Shown: in pieces, positions 1 to 11,140 of the stretch
Numbering within the stretch: position 1 is the stretch's first letter
How the letters are laid out: every line of letters begins with the position of its first letter
Assembly: GCA_023512835.1 (NCBI GenBank)
Contig: CM042084.1
Location: 44,005,609 to 44,069,608, forward strand
Length of the DNA: 64,000 nt
Origin: Taxillus chinensis
Lineage: Eukaryota > Streptophyta > Magnoliopsida > Santalales > Loranthaceae
Direction: 5' to 3'
The notes under the pieces: generated by a model
Databases searched by the model: none
Told to the model about the DNA's origin: nothing
Seen by the model: the letters and a program-made list of their open reading frames with translations, nothing else
Program-made: the position numbers and the translations under genes

Positions 1-862
1 TTAGAGAGAGAGAGGCTCCACGTCTTGGAGGCTATCCTTGACCTAGGAGAGCAGCCGTCGGCCGTCGGCAAAGCAACGTCGCGGATTTTGGAGCCTGGAT
101 TTGAAGCCTTGCTGTGCGCGTGATCAAGAAGAAGATGTTGAGCTTTTCTGCTATGGTTTTGCTTGTAATCATGCGTGAGTAGTCTTTTAATCTAGGGGAG
201 CAATGTAGCCCCCTTGTTGCTTTGCTGTGTTTATGAATATTTGGGTTTGGATGATTGAGTTTTGCATGTTTTATGAATCTGTTCTTAATTACATCTTTGG
301 ATGTACACCTTGGTATTCTTAGCCCTAGTCTCGGGGCGGATTGAGATTCATAACTTATTTGTGATTGGTGTGATCATTATCCTTTTGCAAATATGATTTA
401 TTGGCTTTGCATGTTTGTGTGTTTTGATGACCATTCTGGCATACAACTCTTAAAAGGACCTCAATGACCATTTGTTGTCCTTGGCTTGTGTTTAACATGT
501 TTTCAATCGACAACCCTAATACCATGAACCAGTAGAGATAATATAGGGAGGTAAAATTGTGACCCTAGATGCTTTTAATCCTTGAAACTTAATCCTAAAA
601 TCAATTTACTTTCTTTGTTTATTCAGGAAAACCAAATAAAAATTAGATCTTTAGTTTAAAAAAGAAAACTTTTGCCAAGACATTTTATGGAACAAGAGTA
701 ATTGGGTGATTTGATTTGAGAACTAGAGAACTAGGTTAATCCTGTGGGTTCGACCCTTTCTTGTCTATTCTTTTAGTGCAAACTTAGGGAATTTATTATT
801 TTGAAGAGAGATTTAACGACATTAGCTAGCTCTTTTAGAGAGGCTAAAAATCTTGTCTGTCA
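1..862 (+). repeat. 5' LTR (3' part) of gag-only LTR element
   Basis: This stretch is a near-copy of 5032-5899, starting at the GA-rich leader and ending at the same CA terminus (ctgtca), directly followed by a primer binding site. It is therefore the downstream part of the 5' LTR; its first ~635 bp lie left of the window. Small indels separate the two copies, so the insertion is not brand new. No ORF of note is present. Confidence 0.88.
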
Positions 863-864
863 AA

Positions 865-882
865 TTGGCGCCGTTCTTGGGG
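865..882 (+). other. Primer binding site (tRNA-Asp type)
   Basis: TGGCGCCGTTCTTGGGGA begins two bases after the LTR end. It resembles the complement of the plant tRNA-Asp 3' end used by Athila/Tat-type Ty3-gypsy elements; the middle (TTCTTG instead of TTGCCG) is diverged. Confidence 0.75.
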
Positions 883-1116
883 ATTCAACGGTTGACTAGT
901 TTTTAAAATCAACATTGAGTGAAATTGTTTGAATTCCGATCTTGGTGTTTTATTTTGTCTTTTAATTTATGTTATTTTTTGTTTGCGTTTTTATTTGTTT
1001 ATTTTGCATTGTTCGGAGCTGCTGGGTGTGTTCTTGTTGTTTTTCAGGATCATACATCAAGTGTTTGAGGTATTGCTAGTTGTGTATGCGATGAGGGGAA
1101 CTTGTGTCCTTTAATC

Positions 1117-2538
1117 CAGAACTGAACAAGCCTCCAATGGATAGGCGGTTTGGAGATGAGGAGGAGCTAACCATGGAACAATGTTTGGAAAGGATGATCC
1201 AAGGCAACAAATATTTGTGGGAAAACCAAGGGAGAGATGAGAATTCAATGATGGCGAGACCAACATGTTTATGTTCCAGGCCATGCAGCAGATCAATTTT
1301 CATATAGTGCTTGGGATTGCTGTCCATGATCCTCCCACAAGCGATTATTCATACCAGGAGCCTCCTTGTTATGGTGGGAGTATTAATGGAGATGGTAGAG
1401 AAGTATGGCCAACTTACACCCAACCCGAGGGTGACTACTATCCACAAGAGCCACCACCTGGGAGTTTAATGGTTTTCTTCAATGGATATTCCGAGAATAG
1501 ATGGGTTGGGCAATATCAAGATGAAACTTACTATGAAGCCCCACTCTATGGCAATTATTGTCCATATCAACAACAAGAGTGGCAGCCCCAAGTTGAAGAT
1601 GAAGAAACCAGAAGAGAGGTAGAGGGATTTGAATGAAAGGATAGGACGTATGGAGACTACCATGAAAAATATGGAGCAATTATTGATGAGTATGGCTCAA
1701 AATGCAAATCATTGAGTCTCATCTCACTCCTTTGCTGATGACATAGAGATAAAAACTGAAGAGAATTGCAAAGCCATCACCCCAACTTCCATGTATCAAT
1801 CTTGACATCTGCCTCACAAGAATGGGAGTTTTCTGCTAATAATGATTCTCAAGATGAAGCTTGCATTCTAGATGGTCAAACCATTAATGTTGCTATAGAA
1901 CAAGAGGTGGATAAAAGGGCAATGTTTCATTATGATGAGGTGGTCCCTCCACCACAATTTAATAGCCCATGTGATGTATCCACTTCAACTCTTCCCATGG
2001 TTGGAGCTTATGAGGACAATTTTTCCATCCAAGAAGAAGAGGAAGACTTGAATTGTTCTGGGGTGTTAGAAGAACATGAGAAACCAATAAATGACAACCC
2101 AAGGATGCAGCAACAAATCTTGGATGATGATGCTATATAATTCTCATATCTGAAGGCACATCAAACCAAGGTACTCTTTATGAAGACAAGCTACATGAGC
2201 CCACCACTACTATGTTTGCTTTGGAATCATCTTCCCTTATACAAGAGAAGGAAGTGCTTGACAAGGGAGGTAACCATGCGTGCATCATGACTACTCCAAA
2301 TGTGGAGTATGTTGAATTTGTGTTACCACCTCGATGGAATGAGAGGAAGGAGAACCATAAGTTTGTGGAGGTGTCTCCCTATCAACAATTGAATCGGGAG
2401 TTCAAGTGGCTTCCACACCGGTTCATTCATCCGATTGCTATGGTCTATGAGACTGCTAAGGTTTACAATGCAAGGATGAAAGCCTTTCATACATTGGTTG
2501 AGTTTAGTATGACAAAGTCTAGCTACGACTTTAAATAA
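1117..2538 (+). pseudogene. Degenerate gag-like ORF of non-autonomous LTR element
   Basis: Three consecutive open pieces in shifting frames read as one protein: a start with MDRRFGDEEELTMEQCLERM (from about 1138), a Tyr/Pro/Gln-rich middle (1265-1636), a short coiled-coil-like stretch METTMKNMEQLLMSMAQNA (about 1650-1706) and a C-terminal piece ending YDFK at a stop near 2538. No CCHC zinc knuckle is visible. Frames change near 1260, 1640-1760 and 2140-2210. The tail resembles the terminal part of Athila/TR-GAG gag proteins by context rather than by a diagnostic motif. Just downstream, a short hairpin (GGTTG, GGAGG loop, CAACC) lies at about 2543-2557. Confidence 0.5.
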
Positions 2539-3844
2539 AGCGCTGGTTGGGAGGCAACCCAATGTTTATTCTTGTGTTTTATTTTATGTTATTTTCTTTT
2601 TATTTATTTTATTCAATAAATTGTTTGCAAGCTAACCATTGTGCAGAGACTTTGCTTCTTTCTTAACTAATAAAGAGAGGCCATCTTCAAAGGCTTCCAC
2701 ACCAAAATCACTCCAGGTGGGATCTTTGCTTGCTACTACATGATGGCTATTCTGCAAGGGAGAGAAACTTGGGAAGTGCGCGGCGAGACGTCGGTTGACT
2801 TTGTGGCTCGTGTACGACAAATGGTGGCCAATGTCATCTACTATTACAGTGTGCCAAACCAGGAGGTAAGTATTTTCCTACTCCTATTTTATGCCATGAG
2901 GACATAGCATATTTTAAGTGTGGTGTATGGGGAGTGACTTGAGCCACTTGCTGGTCTTTTATGTTGTGATTGCATGTTTTATTTAAAAAAAACAAAAAAA
3001 AATTTTTTTGCATGATTGTTTGAGTTGTTTGCTTGAATGATTTGCTTGTGGAGGCATGGATATTAAGTATGCAATTTTGGCTTAAAATTTAATTTTTAGG
3101 CCACATTAGTATCATGTTGTGATAAGGGTGTTAAAGTAGTTAAAATGTGCTTTGAATTGGTTTAATCATGTCTTTATCTTATGAATGATATCACCATGTT
3201 TTTTGGAGCTGAGTTTTGAATATTAGCCGAGCATGAAATGTTATGATAGACCTAAGTAACCCTTAAAGTTGAGTGAAAAAGAAATGAAAAATGAGAACAG
3301 CTTCTTTTTAGCCATTGAGTGACATTTATGGTATGGGTAATAGTTTGATTTGCTACTCTTCTTGCATTCAACATTGGTTATTTAATGGTAGGAGTCAAGT
3401 AAGCATGTGATTACTTGTTAGTGCTCAGTGTTTGGTGTTTAGTTAGGATGCAAGACCTCTAAGTCACTGTGACTGTCTTTGCATTCTTTTCTTTATTGTT
3501 TGATATTATTGGAAAAGGCTGTGATGCACATTGTGGAAAAAGCCCATCACATTTTGAAAAGGAGTTTGCATTAAAAAAAATCAGTCTTATTTATGTGTTA
3601 TGTGAGTAAAAAAAAGAGTGAATAATCCATCAAGGGAGAGCATAAAATGCAACCTTGTAAGGTTATTACTTAAAAAAAAAGAAAAAAAAAGAAAAGAAAG
3701 AAAGATTCAGAATAAAAGCCAGAATGGCTTGATGTTTATGTGTGATTGTTTAGATTTGTGAAGCCACATTGGCTGAATTGTGTTTTGTTTTAAGAATGTT
3801 GAGCTCAATTCTTTGGCTCATGGTCTTGTTTTATCCAGTTAGTA

Positions 3845-3912
3845 GACTAGAGTGTGAGTTTATTGAGTTTAGACTAGAGTCTGAGTTTATTGAGTTTAGA
3901 CTAGCGTGTGAG
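3845..3912 (+). repeat. 27-bp tandem repeat, ~2.5 copies
   Basis: A unit that includes gactagagtgtgagttta is repeated head to tail in the noncoding half of the element, with single-base differences between copies. Confidence 0.75.
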
Positions 3913-4396
3913 TTCAAATAAAGTAGAATAGAGAGTGTGTTTTCTTTGATGAGCACAATAGGGAACTCTCATGATTGCTTGGCAAGTACTTAATCAACAG
4001 AATTGGCGAGTGTAGAGATAGAGTTTTCCATCCATTGTTCATTGATAGGTATTGGGCTTGAGAATTATTATATTTGAGTGAGGCTGCTTATCCTTGGTAA
4101 GAACTTAAAGGGAAACTAGGTGCTATTTTATCATGGATTGCTTGCTCATATCTGAAATTTAAGTGGAGATATCGCATGGTTGTTGGACTAGGGATATGGA
4201 CATGAATGAACTAAGTTATGACTCATTTTGATGCTTAAATTCCCATTTCATCATGATAGAGTTGCATGCTTAGGAAACCATGATTCTCCTTGACTGTTAT
4301 TTTATTTTTTCTTCCGTTTGACTGCGTGTTTATTTTATTTTTGCATGCTTGTTTGTTTTTGCTTGAGGACAAGCAATGGTTCAAGTGTGGTGTATT

Positions 4397-5899
4397 TGAT
4401 AACGTGCATTTTATGCCGTTATTCTAGTGTTTATTTAGGATGTTTAAGAGCATGATTAGAGCCTCATTGCTTCATATATCATATATATTTGCTCTAACCC
4501 CTAGGAAGATACTATTTGCAAATACATGCGTTTTTAAGCTGTTTTGGCAGATTTTGTACCTCACTTTTGACATAGTAGATGGCCTCAAACAATTTGCGTG
4601 CAAGAACAAAAGTTTCTTAGAATGATGTCATCTACCTACCACGAAATTTCAGAGCATTTGGAGCTGAACGTGAATTCACCCAATTCACGTGCAAGCCTAT
4701 TTTTGCCTCTCAGGCCTCTACAGATGCAAGGAAGCTTGGGGAGAAGTTTGAGTTGATTTGGAGGTGCACGTGAATTCACCATATCACGTGCAAATTGGGC
4801 GTGCAGAGATGTTTTTGGACCAATCCAATCGTTTTTCCATGCGATCATTTGTTTCGAAGGCCCAAGTCCAAATTGTGGATGGAAGATAGAGTTTTTTAAT
4901 ATTTTCGAGTGTTACTTATCAAAACTACGCCGTTTTGATAAGTGGGCTAGGTTACACACCTCAAGGCCCATCCAAACTCTATAAATAAGAGCTCCACGCC
5001 CTCTGCTATGTAGGCCTAACCCCTACACGTTTTAGAGAGAGAGAGAGGCTCCACGACTTGGAGGTGCTCCTTGACCTAGAGAGCAGCCGTCGCAGCCCGT
5101 CGCCAAGAGCTCGCGGATTTTGGAGCCCGGATTTGAAGCCTGTCGTGCGCGTGATCAAGAAGAAGATGTTGAGCTTTTCTGCTTTGTGTTTGCTTGTAAT
5201 CATGCGTGAGTAGTTTTTATAATCTAGGGGGAGCAATGTAGCCCCCTTGTTTCTTTGTTGTGTTTATGAATATTGGGTTTGGATGATTGAGTTTTGCATG
5301 TTTTATGAATCTGTTTCTTAAATTCTATCTTTGGATGTACACCTTGGTATTCTTAGCCCTAGTCTGGGGCAGATTGAGATTCATAACTTATTTGTAATTG
5401 GTGTGATCATTATCCTTTTGCAAGTATGATTTATTGGCTTTGCATGTTTGTGTGTTTAGATGACCATTCCGCATACAACTCTTAAAAGGACCTCAATGAC
5501 CATTTGTTGTCCTTGGCTTATGTTTAGCATGTTTTCAATCAGACAACCCTAATACCATGAACCAGTAGAGATAACATAGGGAGGTGAAATTGTGACCCTA
5601 GATGCTTTTAATCCTTGAATCTTAATCCTAAAATCAGTTTACTTTCTTTATTTATTCAGAAAACCAAATAAAAATTAGATCTTTAGTTTAAAAAAGAAAA
5701 CTTTTTGCCAAGACATTTTATAGAATAAGAGTAATTGGGTGTTTTGATTTGAGAACTAGAGAACTAGGCTAATCCCTGTGGGTTCGACCCCTTTCTTGCT
5801 GCTATTCTTTTAGTGCAAACTTAGGGAATTTATTATCTTGAAGAGAGATTTAACGACATTAGCTAGCTCTTTTAGAGAGGCTAAAAATCTTGTCTGTCA
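4397..5899 (+). repeat. 3' LTR of gag-only element (TGATAACG...TGTCA)
   Basis: A 1503-bp LTR starting TGATAACGTGC and ending CTGTCA. Its right half matches the 5' LTR at 1-862. It carries CACGTG-containing inverted motifs (4660-4800), one ATCAAAAC/ACGT/GTTTTGAT near-palindrome at 4918-4939, a TATA-like ctataaata at about 4979, and a GA-rich leader (5035-5048). It ends in the integrase frame of the minus-strand chromovirus, so the element inserted there. The expected 5-bp TSD partner (ctggc at 5900-5904) is outside the window. Confidence 0.88.
4918..4939 (+). promoter_or_regulatory. ACGT-core near-palindrome upstream of LTR TATA box
   Basis: Half-site ATCAAAAC, a central ACGT-type core (here ACGC) and inverted half-site GTTTTGAT, about 40 bp upstream of ctataaata. 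The same motif recurs in the same promoter position in other LTRs of the window (see findings). ACGT cores are bound by plant bZIP/bHLH factors, so an enhancer role is inferred. Confidence 0.5.
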
Positions 5900-8385
5900 C
5901 TGGCATCCCGATCAGATACAATAGACAATGGGACTCCATGCAACCGCACAATAACATCAATATACCTCTGTCCTAAAGTCCTCACTGGGTCTGTCTCTCG
6001 AATCGGAATAAAATGTGCCGATTTGGTCAACCGGTCGACAGCTACCCATATCGTGTCGTGTCCCCTAGAACGAGGAAGTCTAGTGACAAAATCCATGGTC
6101 ACGTGGTCCCATTTCCACTCGGCACGCTAATGATCGCAACTCACCACCGATCTCAGGTGCTCTGCTTTGACCTCGACAGGTCAAACACCTCCTCACAAAA
6201 TCAGCAACGACCTTCTTCAGGCCTGGCCACCAAAACTGCCTCCTCACGGCATGGTACATCTTGGTCCGACCAGGATGTACAGCTAACCTCGACTGGTGAA
6301 ATTCCCGAAGAACCTCCCCCTGAAGAGAAGTGGGAACTATCAATCTACCCCTATACCTCAATATATGCTCAGCATCCTCAGTCCAATCAGAAGATGCTTG
6401 CCCAGTCTGAATCCTGTCCCTGATGACCTCACAATTAACGTCCCCCAGCTGATCCTCTATGATCCTACGCTGCAACTCAGGGACTGCGACAATAACACTG
6501 AGGGTCCCTCGCCCCTCGCTGGTCACCATCTGCAACCTCATCGCTGCCAATTGACCCATTATCTCCCATTCTTTAATGGCACAATGGGCCACCACAGCCC
6601 TACTCTTCCTACTCAGAGCATCTGCCACCACATTACCCTTCCCAGGGGTGTACATCATATCAAACTGAAACTGCTGCAGGTACTCCACCCACCGTCTCTG
6701 CCTAAGGTTCAGGTCTCGCTGAGAGAAGATATATTGCAAGCTCTTGTGGTCCGTATACACCACAAATTTCTCCCCAAGGAGATAATGTTGCCAGCTCTTT
6801 AAAGCAAAGATCACTGCAGCTAACTCCAAATCATGCGTGGGATAGTTCTGCTCATGTGGTCTCAACTGCCTAGATCCATAAGCAATCACCTGCCGAGTCT
6901 GCATCAGCACACAACCAAGTCCCACCCTGGAAGCATCACAATACACCTCGAAAGGCACACCCTCCTGTGGAAGAATCAAGATAGGTGCTGAGGTCAATCA
7001 TGCCTTCAACTCCATGAAAGCACTCTCACACGCATCAGACCAAACAAAAGGAACTCCCTTCCTGGTCAGGTGTGTCATAGGAGCTGCCAACCGGGAAAAA
7101 TCCTCCACGAACCTCCGATAATAGCCTGCCAAACCAAGGAAGCTACGAATCTCAAACACATTCGTGGGCCTCTTCCATGACATAACCGCCTCGATCTTCT
7201 CAGGATCCACTGTGATACCCTCCGAAGATACCACATGCCCCAAGAAGTGCACTGTTGCAACCAGAAGTCACATTTCGTGAACTTCGCGTACAACCGATGC
7301 TCCCGCAAGGTCTGTAACACAACCTGCAAATGCTCCTCATACTCCCTCTTGGTCGCTGAATAGACCAAAATATCGTTGATGAACACCACAACGAACATAT
7401 CTAAATATGGAGCAAACACCTAGTTCATCAATCCCATAAACACTGCTGGAGCATTCGTGAGCCCAAACGGCATCACAAGCCACTCATAGTGCCCATAACG
7501 ACAACTGAACGCGGTCTTAGGGATATCTGCCTCCCTAACCCTCAACTGATGGTATCCAGATCTCAAGTCTATCTTGGAAAACCACCTCGCACCGCGAAAC
7601 TGATCAAACAGTCATCGATCCTCGGCAATGGGTATCTGTTCTTCACGGTCACCTGGTTCGGCTTTCGGTAGTCTATACACGACCAAGTGAACCATCCGCC
7701 TTCTTGGCGAACAACACCGGAGCGCCCCACGGTGAGCTACTCCGCCTCGTAAAGCCTCGTGCCGCAAATCATCTATCTGCCTCTTGAGCTCTCTAAGCTC
7801 AGTCGGTGCCATCCTGTAGGCCGCTAACCTGATCGGTGTTGTCCCTGGCAACAACTCGATCGAAAACTCTACCTCCCTCACGGGTGGTAAAGTGACCAAG
7901 TCCTCGGGAAACACATCCGCGAACTGATCTACAATGGGTGGCAAAACAGCCTTCCCCCTCTCTCCTCCCGTCAACCAACGTCAAGTGGCTAACCTGGTGG
8001 GTCACATCACCCCAACCATGCCTCAAAGGTCCCAACCTGCATGCCTCCTCGGTCCACTCACCCACAAAGACACCCCGCGTGCCCTCTAGTGTGAGGAATG
8101 TCACACGCTGTCGAAAACAATCAATCTTGGCCTCCACGGAGACCAACCAATCCATACCCAGGGATAACATCAAAATCATCTAACTCCATGATATACAAAT
8201 CACAAAACAGACTTAACCCCCCCAGTATTACCTGACAAGCACGACGGATACTCTCAAGTATCACAAGTCCGCCCAAAGGTGAAGCAACCATCGAGATCGA
8301 CTAACTGTCTCTGATCTAACTCTAACCCAATCACCGTAGCATACGAAATAAAAGAATGGGTAAGCACCGGTATCAATCAAAAACA
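5900..8385 (-). pseudogene. Gypsy pol: protease-RT-RNase H-integrase, broken
   Basis: In minus-strand order: a protease active site IDTGA (8363-8377); a DVILGMDWL-like protease end (~8160); the RT start LPPVREVEFSIELLPG (~7890); RT motif [12 protein letters not shown] (7358-7393), in which the catalytic D-D pair has become N-D; the connection [20 protein letters not shown] (~7100); RNase H beginning [13 protein letters not shown] (~6930); an HHCC zinc finger, [13 protein letters not shown] followed by CLTC (6300-6180); and the integrase core with MDFVTRLP (~6096) and [13 protein letters not shown] (~5940). The frame breaks near 7255, 7420-7610 and 8180. The integrase stops where the 3' LTR of the inserted element begins, so its final catalytic Glu and C-terminal domain are absent here. 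RT residues marking the Tekay lineage were judged by eye. Confidence 0.9.
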
Positions 8386-8544
8386 TACAAGATAGTATGA
8401 GAAATAATGATGGTACCTCTCACCACCTGAAGGTCCTGCTCCTGCCTCGTCCACTTGGTGGAACCTCTGCTCTCTCTGCGTAAGGGCAAAAGTCCTCCCT
8501 CGTGGCCCACTGCCACTAGCCTGGCCCATTGGGGCCTTGCCCCG

Positions 8545-9783
8545 CTAATCAACATGACCCTGTGCCTCCCGCCGAGGCTGCTGCACCGCAGTCGCGTCGC
8601 GTGCTGCTGTGCCGGTGGCACCGACCTCCGAGATGGAGCCCCACTCCTCCGTCCGTGATCTCTCGGACGAGGGCCTACCCTTGGTTGAGCTAAGGGTAAC
8701 ACATTCCCTAGCTCCATGTCCCACCTTCCCGCATCGGAAGCTGGTCATCTTTTTCCTCGGGCAATCTCTCGATACATGCCCGGTCAAACCACGGCCAACG
8801 GGCCCCTGGCTTCTGCTTGGATGAACTCTCACGGGGTCCCACCGCTTGGTTGGAAACCCTCGCACCTTCCTCCTCTCAGGCGAGCGGTACCGCTCTCCCC
8901 ACTCTGCCTCTTCTTGCTCGGACCTGCTGAACCGCCCGGCCTCTGGGCTCTCGCCGATCCCGACCTCGCTCAATAATGAGCGCCTTGTCGACCGCCTCCC
9001 GATAGGCCGGTCAATGCATCGGTTCAACTGTCTTTTTCAAAGATGGCCTCAAGCCCTGAATGAAGTCCTGCGTCTTCCGACCTTCCTTTTCCCAAGCCTC
9101 CAGAGCAAACCGCCCCAAATCTGTGAAGGCCTGCACATACTCCCCCACAGTCATGCTACCCTGCACAAGCTCATAATACTTTCTACGTCGAGCATACTGC
9201 AATGAGCTGGGAAAATACTCCCCAAAGAAGCACTCAATAAACTCTCTCCAGCTCATCTGACTGCCATGGATAGCTCTAGTGGATTCCCACCACCTGCGTG
9301 GGATACCCAACAGATAGTGCATCGCCACGCGCACTCTCTCCTCATCTGGCACCCTGATCATATCAAAGATATCCTCTGTACACCTAATCCAGTCCTCGGC
9401 TACCTCTGGCCGTGAACCATCCTCAAAAGTCCTGGGTGCATGTTTCAAAAATTGTGCAGCCCAGTCCACTCCTCGTCGTGCTGGCTCTATCACGATCTCC
9501 TGCTGGTGCACATCCTGCACCACCCTCGCCTCCTATCTTGAGGTCAGTGGTGGCCTAGGTCTTTGTTGCCTCTTCAGCTCATCCACCTCTAGCCATATCC
9601 CTCATTGAGCCCTGCATACCCTTGCATGGCCTCCTGCAAATCGACCAACACTTGCGTCAAATCAGGTCCCACAACGGGAACTGATGACTTCTACTGCGGG
9701 CTCTGCTGCCCCTGGTGCCCCGACTTTATCGTGGGCTCCTCTGCCGGACCCTGGCCTCGAACAACCCTCCTCGGTGGTGCCAT
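8545..9783 (-). pseudogene. Gypsy chromovirus gag, broken
   Basis: The likely start is the ATG at 9783-9781 (MAPPRRVVRGQGPAEEP). An in-frame stop follows about 30 codons later and further breaks occur before the retrotransposon gag core at 9523-9011 (WIRCTEDIFDMIRVPDEERV, YARRRKYYELVQGSMTVGEY). After a shift near 9020 a basic region leads to a CCHC knuckle at 8745-8699. It reads FRCGKVGHGAREC with the first Cys position occupied by Ser. Gag would form the virus-like particle and bind RNA through the knuckle; this copy cannot produce one full-length protein. Confidence 0.85.
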
Positions 9784-10268
9784 CACACTGGCCACAACAA
9801 CAAACAATCAAACAATCAATACTAGCACTGCTAGCACCAACAACCTTCAAAGGCACAACCGACTTGTAGGTTCTCACCACACGACCCGTAGGTCCATACC
9901 ATGCATATAGCATCGTGTCACCCATCAGGGTACACCACACAACCCGTAGGTCTACAACCATGCATATAGCATCGTGTCACCCCTCAGGGTACACCACAAT
10001 CAAGTCCTGGCTCTCACGGCCACGTGCTATCCTGGCACCAAATGCAATCATATCACAAACAAAGAAAATCTAGTGCCCTATATGCACACAATCATACCAC
10101 TAGCAATGCACCCCATTCCCATGTATGTTCCTAGGATGAGCTAACTAACACCACAATAACCTAGAATACATGTAAGGACTGCGTTGATCAGGGTGCCCCT
10201 CCTACGCTTTTCCAAGTCACATGGAATCAATTAACCACCCCTCACTAACCTAGGTCCACTAGACCATG

Positions 10269-10280
10269 CTCGATACCAAC
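10269..10280 (-). other. Primer binding site (tRNA-iMet type)
   Basis: On the minus strand TTGGTATCGAGC follows the LTR end. It is the initiator-Met PBS of chromoviruses with the expected TGGTATCAGAGC slightly mutated. It fixes the strand and the LTR boundary of this element. Confidence 0.8.
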
Positions 10281-10281
10281 T

Positions 10282-11140
10282 TGTCACGCCCCGAATTCCA
10301 AGAAAACCCGGAACCAGGAACATGACTTCCCCTTGCCCTGCACCCGAAAGGTCAAGGGGTTGGTGACTAACACCAATAGAGACTACACCGCGGTCTTTGT
10401 CTCAAATATGCAACCCCGTACGATCAAATACATGAAGGGTAATCCTGTACTTTCCCATACATCATCATGCATACAATAAGTCAAACAACATACAGACATC
10501 ACCTTACCAACAAGATGCAAATATAACTGTCCACGCACCCATGTCCGGATACAAACATAATACAATACAAAATACATAATACGATCATGTATCATACATC
10601 GAGTAGTGGGCGTCCTCCTGGAAGAAAGTCCTCCACTAGTCTCGGGTCACACCTGAAAAAGGTAAACAACAAGTAGGGGTGAGCGACAAGCTCAGTAGGT
10701 GACCCCAACACTCCACATCATGCAGACATACAAGTTTATACTACATGCTCTGTGTACTCGTGCACTGTGTAGTGTGCACAATCATCAGGACTCAGCCTGC
10801 AAACAAACATCAGGACCTAGCCTGCCCACACAGGACAACTTGTCCACGATCCTTAATAGGATCCCAGCTCAGGGCACTCAGCCCTAGCTCCACGAGCTCA
10901 ACGACTCAACTCAGGCCTTAGCCTGTCCACAGTGCAATATGCCCGGCCACAGTCGCCACACAGGCCTGCCATCGGTGCATATGCCTGCCATGTCAACCAT
11001 ATAGCACCATCGGTGCATCACGGTGAGAACCCAAATAAGTCATGGAGTCCATGCCCCAATACCTCACATCAACTTACTAACATTAGTATGACATGTCATT
11101 CTCAATATTTCCTTTAGAATTGTAGCCAGTCTTCACAAGT
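10282..11140 (-). repeat. 5' LTR remnant of minus-strand chromovirus
   Basis: The plus-strand start TGTCACGCCCCGAATTCC is the inverted LTR end. The next ~850 bp align by eye with the LTR at 32851-33700, sharing the phrases catgacttccccttgccc and tcctccactaatctcggg. The match stops near 11140 where copia sequence starts, so the LTR is truncated. Simple short repeats (ctcagcc, gctcaacg) occur at 10780-11000. Confidence 0.8.

Larger units (their letters stand above)
863..4396 (+). mobile_element. Internal region of gag-only (TR-GAG-like) element
   Basis: The segment between the two LTRs is only 3.5 kb. It carries a PBS at the left and a purine-rich tract next to the 3' LTR (ending aagtgtggtgta), but no protease, reverse transcriptase or integrase. 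Only a broken gag-like frame is visible in the left half. The right half (about 2540-4396) is AT-rich and noncoding. This is the organisation of non-autonomous gag-only LTR elements related to Ty3-gypsy Athila/Tat (family knowledge). A partner element would have to supply the enzymes. Confidence 0.75.
5900..11140 (-). mobile_element. Minus-strand Ty3-gypsy chromovirus (Tekay/Del-like), truncated both ends
   Basis: Reading on the minus strand: LTR remnant (11140-10282), iMet-type PBS (10280-10269), gag (9783-about 8545), protease, reverse transcriptase, RNase H and integrase in gypsy order. The gag-only element at 1-5899 cuts it inside the integrase core and the copia element at 11141 cuts its LTR. 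Several frameshifts and stops make it non-functional. The same LTR family recurs at 32851-34992. Confidence 0.88.

Noticed and set aside
720..770. tRNA-like gggttcgaccc words in LTRs (also near 5785 and 46165)
   Set aside because: Only a B-box-like word is present, with no cloverleaf or A-box; it is part of conserved LTR sequence.
2539..2560. Hairpin ggttgggaggcaacc as a terminator
   Set aside because: A rho-independent terminator makes no sense in plant nuclear DNA; it is at most an RNA structure after the gag-like frame.
6013..9910. Plus-strand open frames across the chromovirus
   Set aside because: Shadows of the minus-strand gag-pol, where recognisable catalytic motifs occur.
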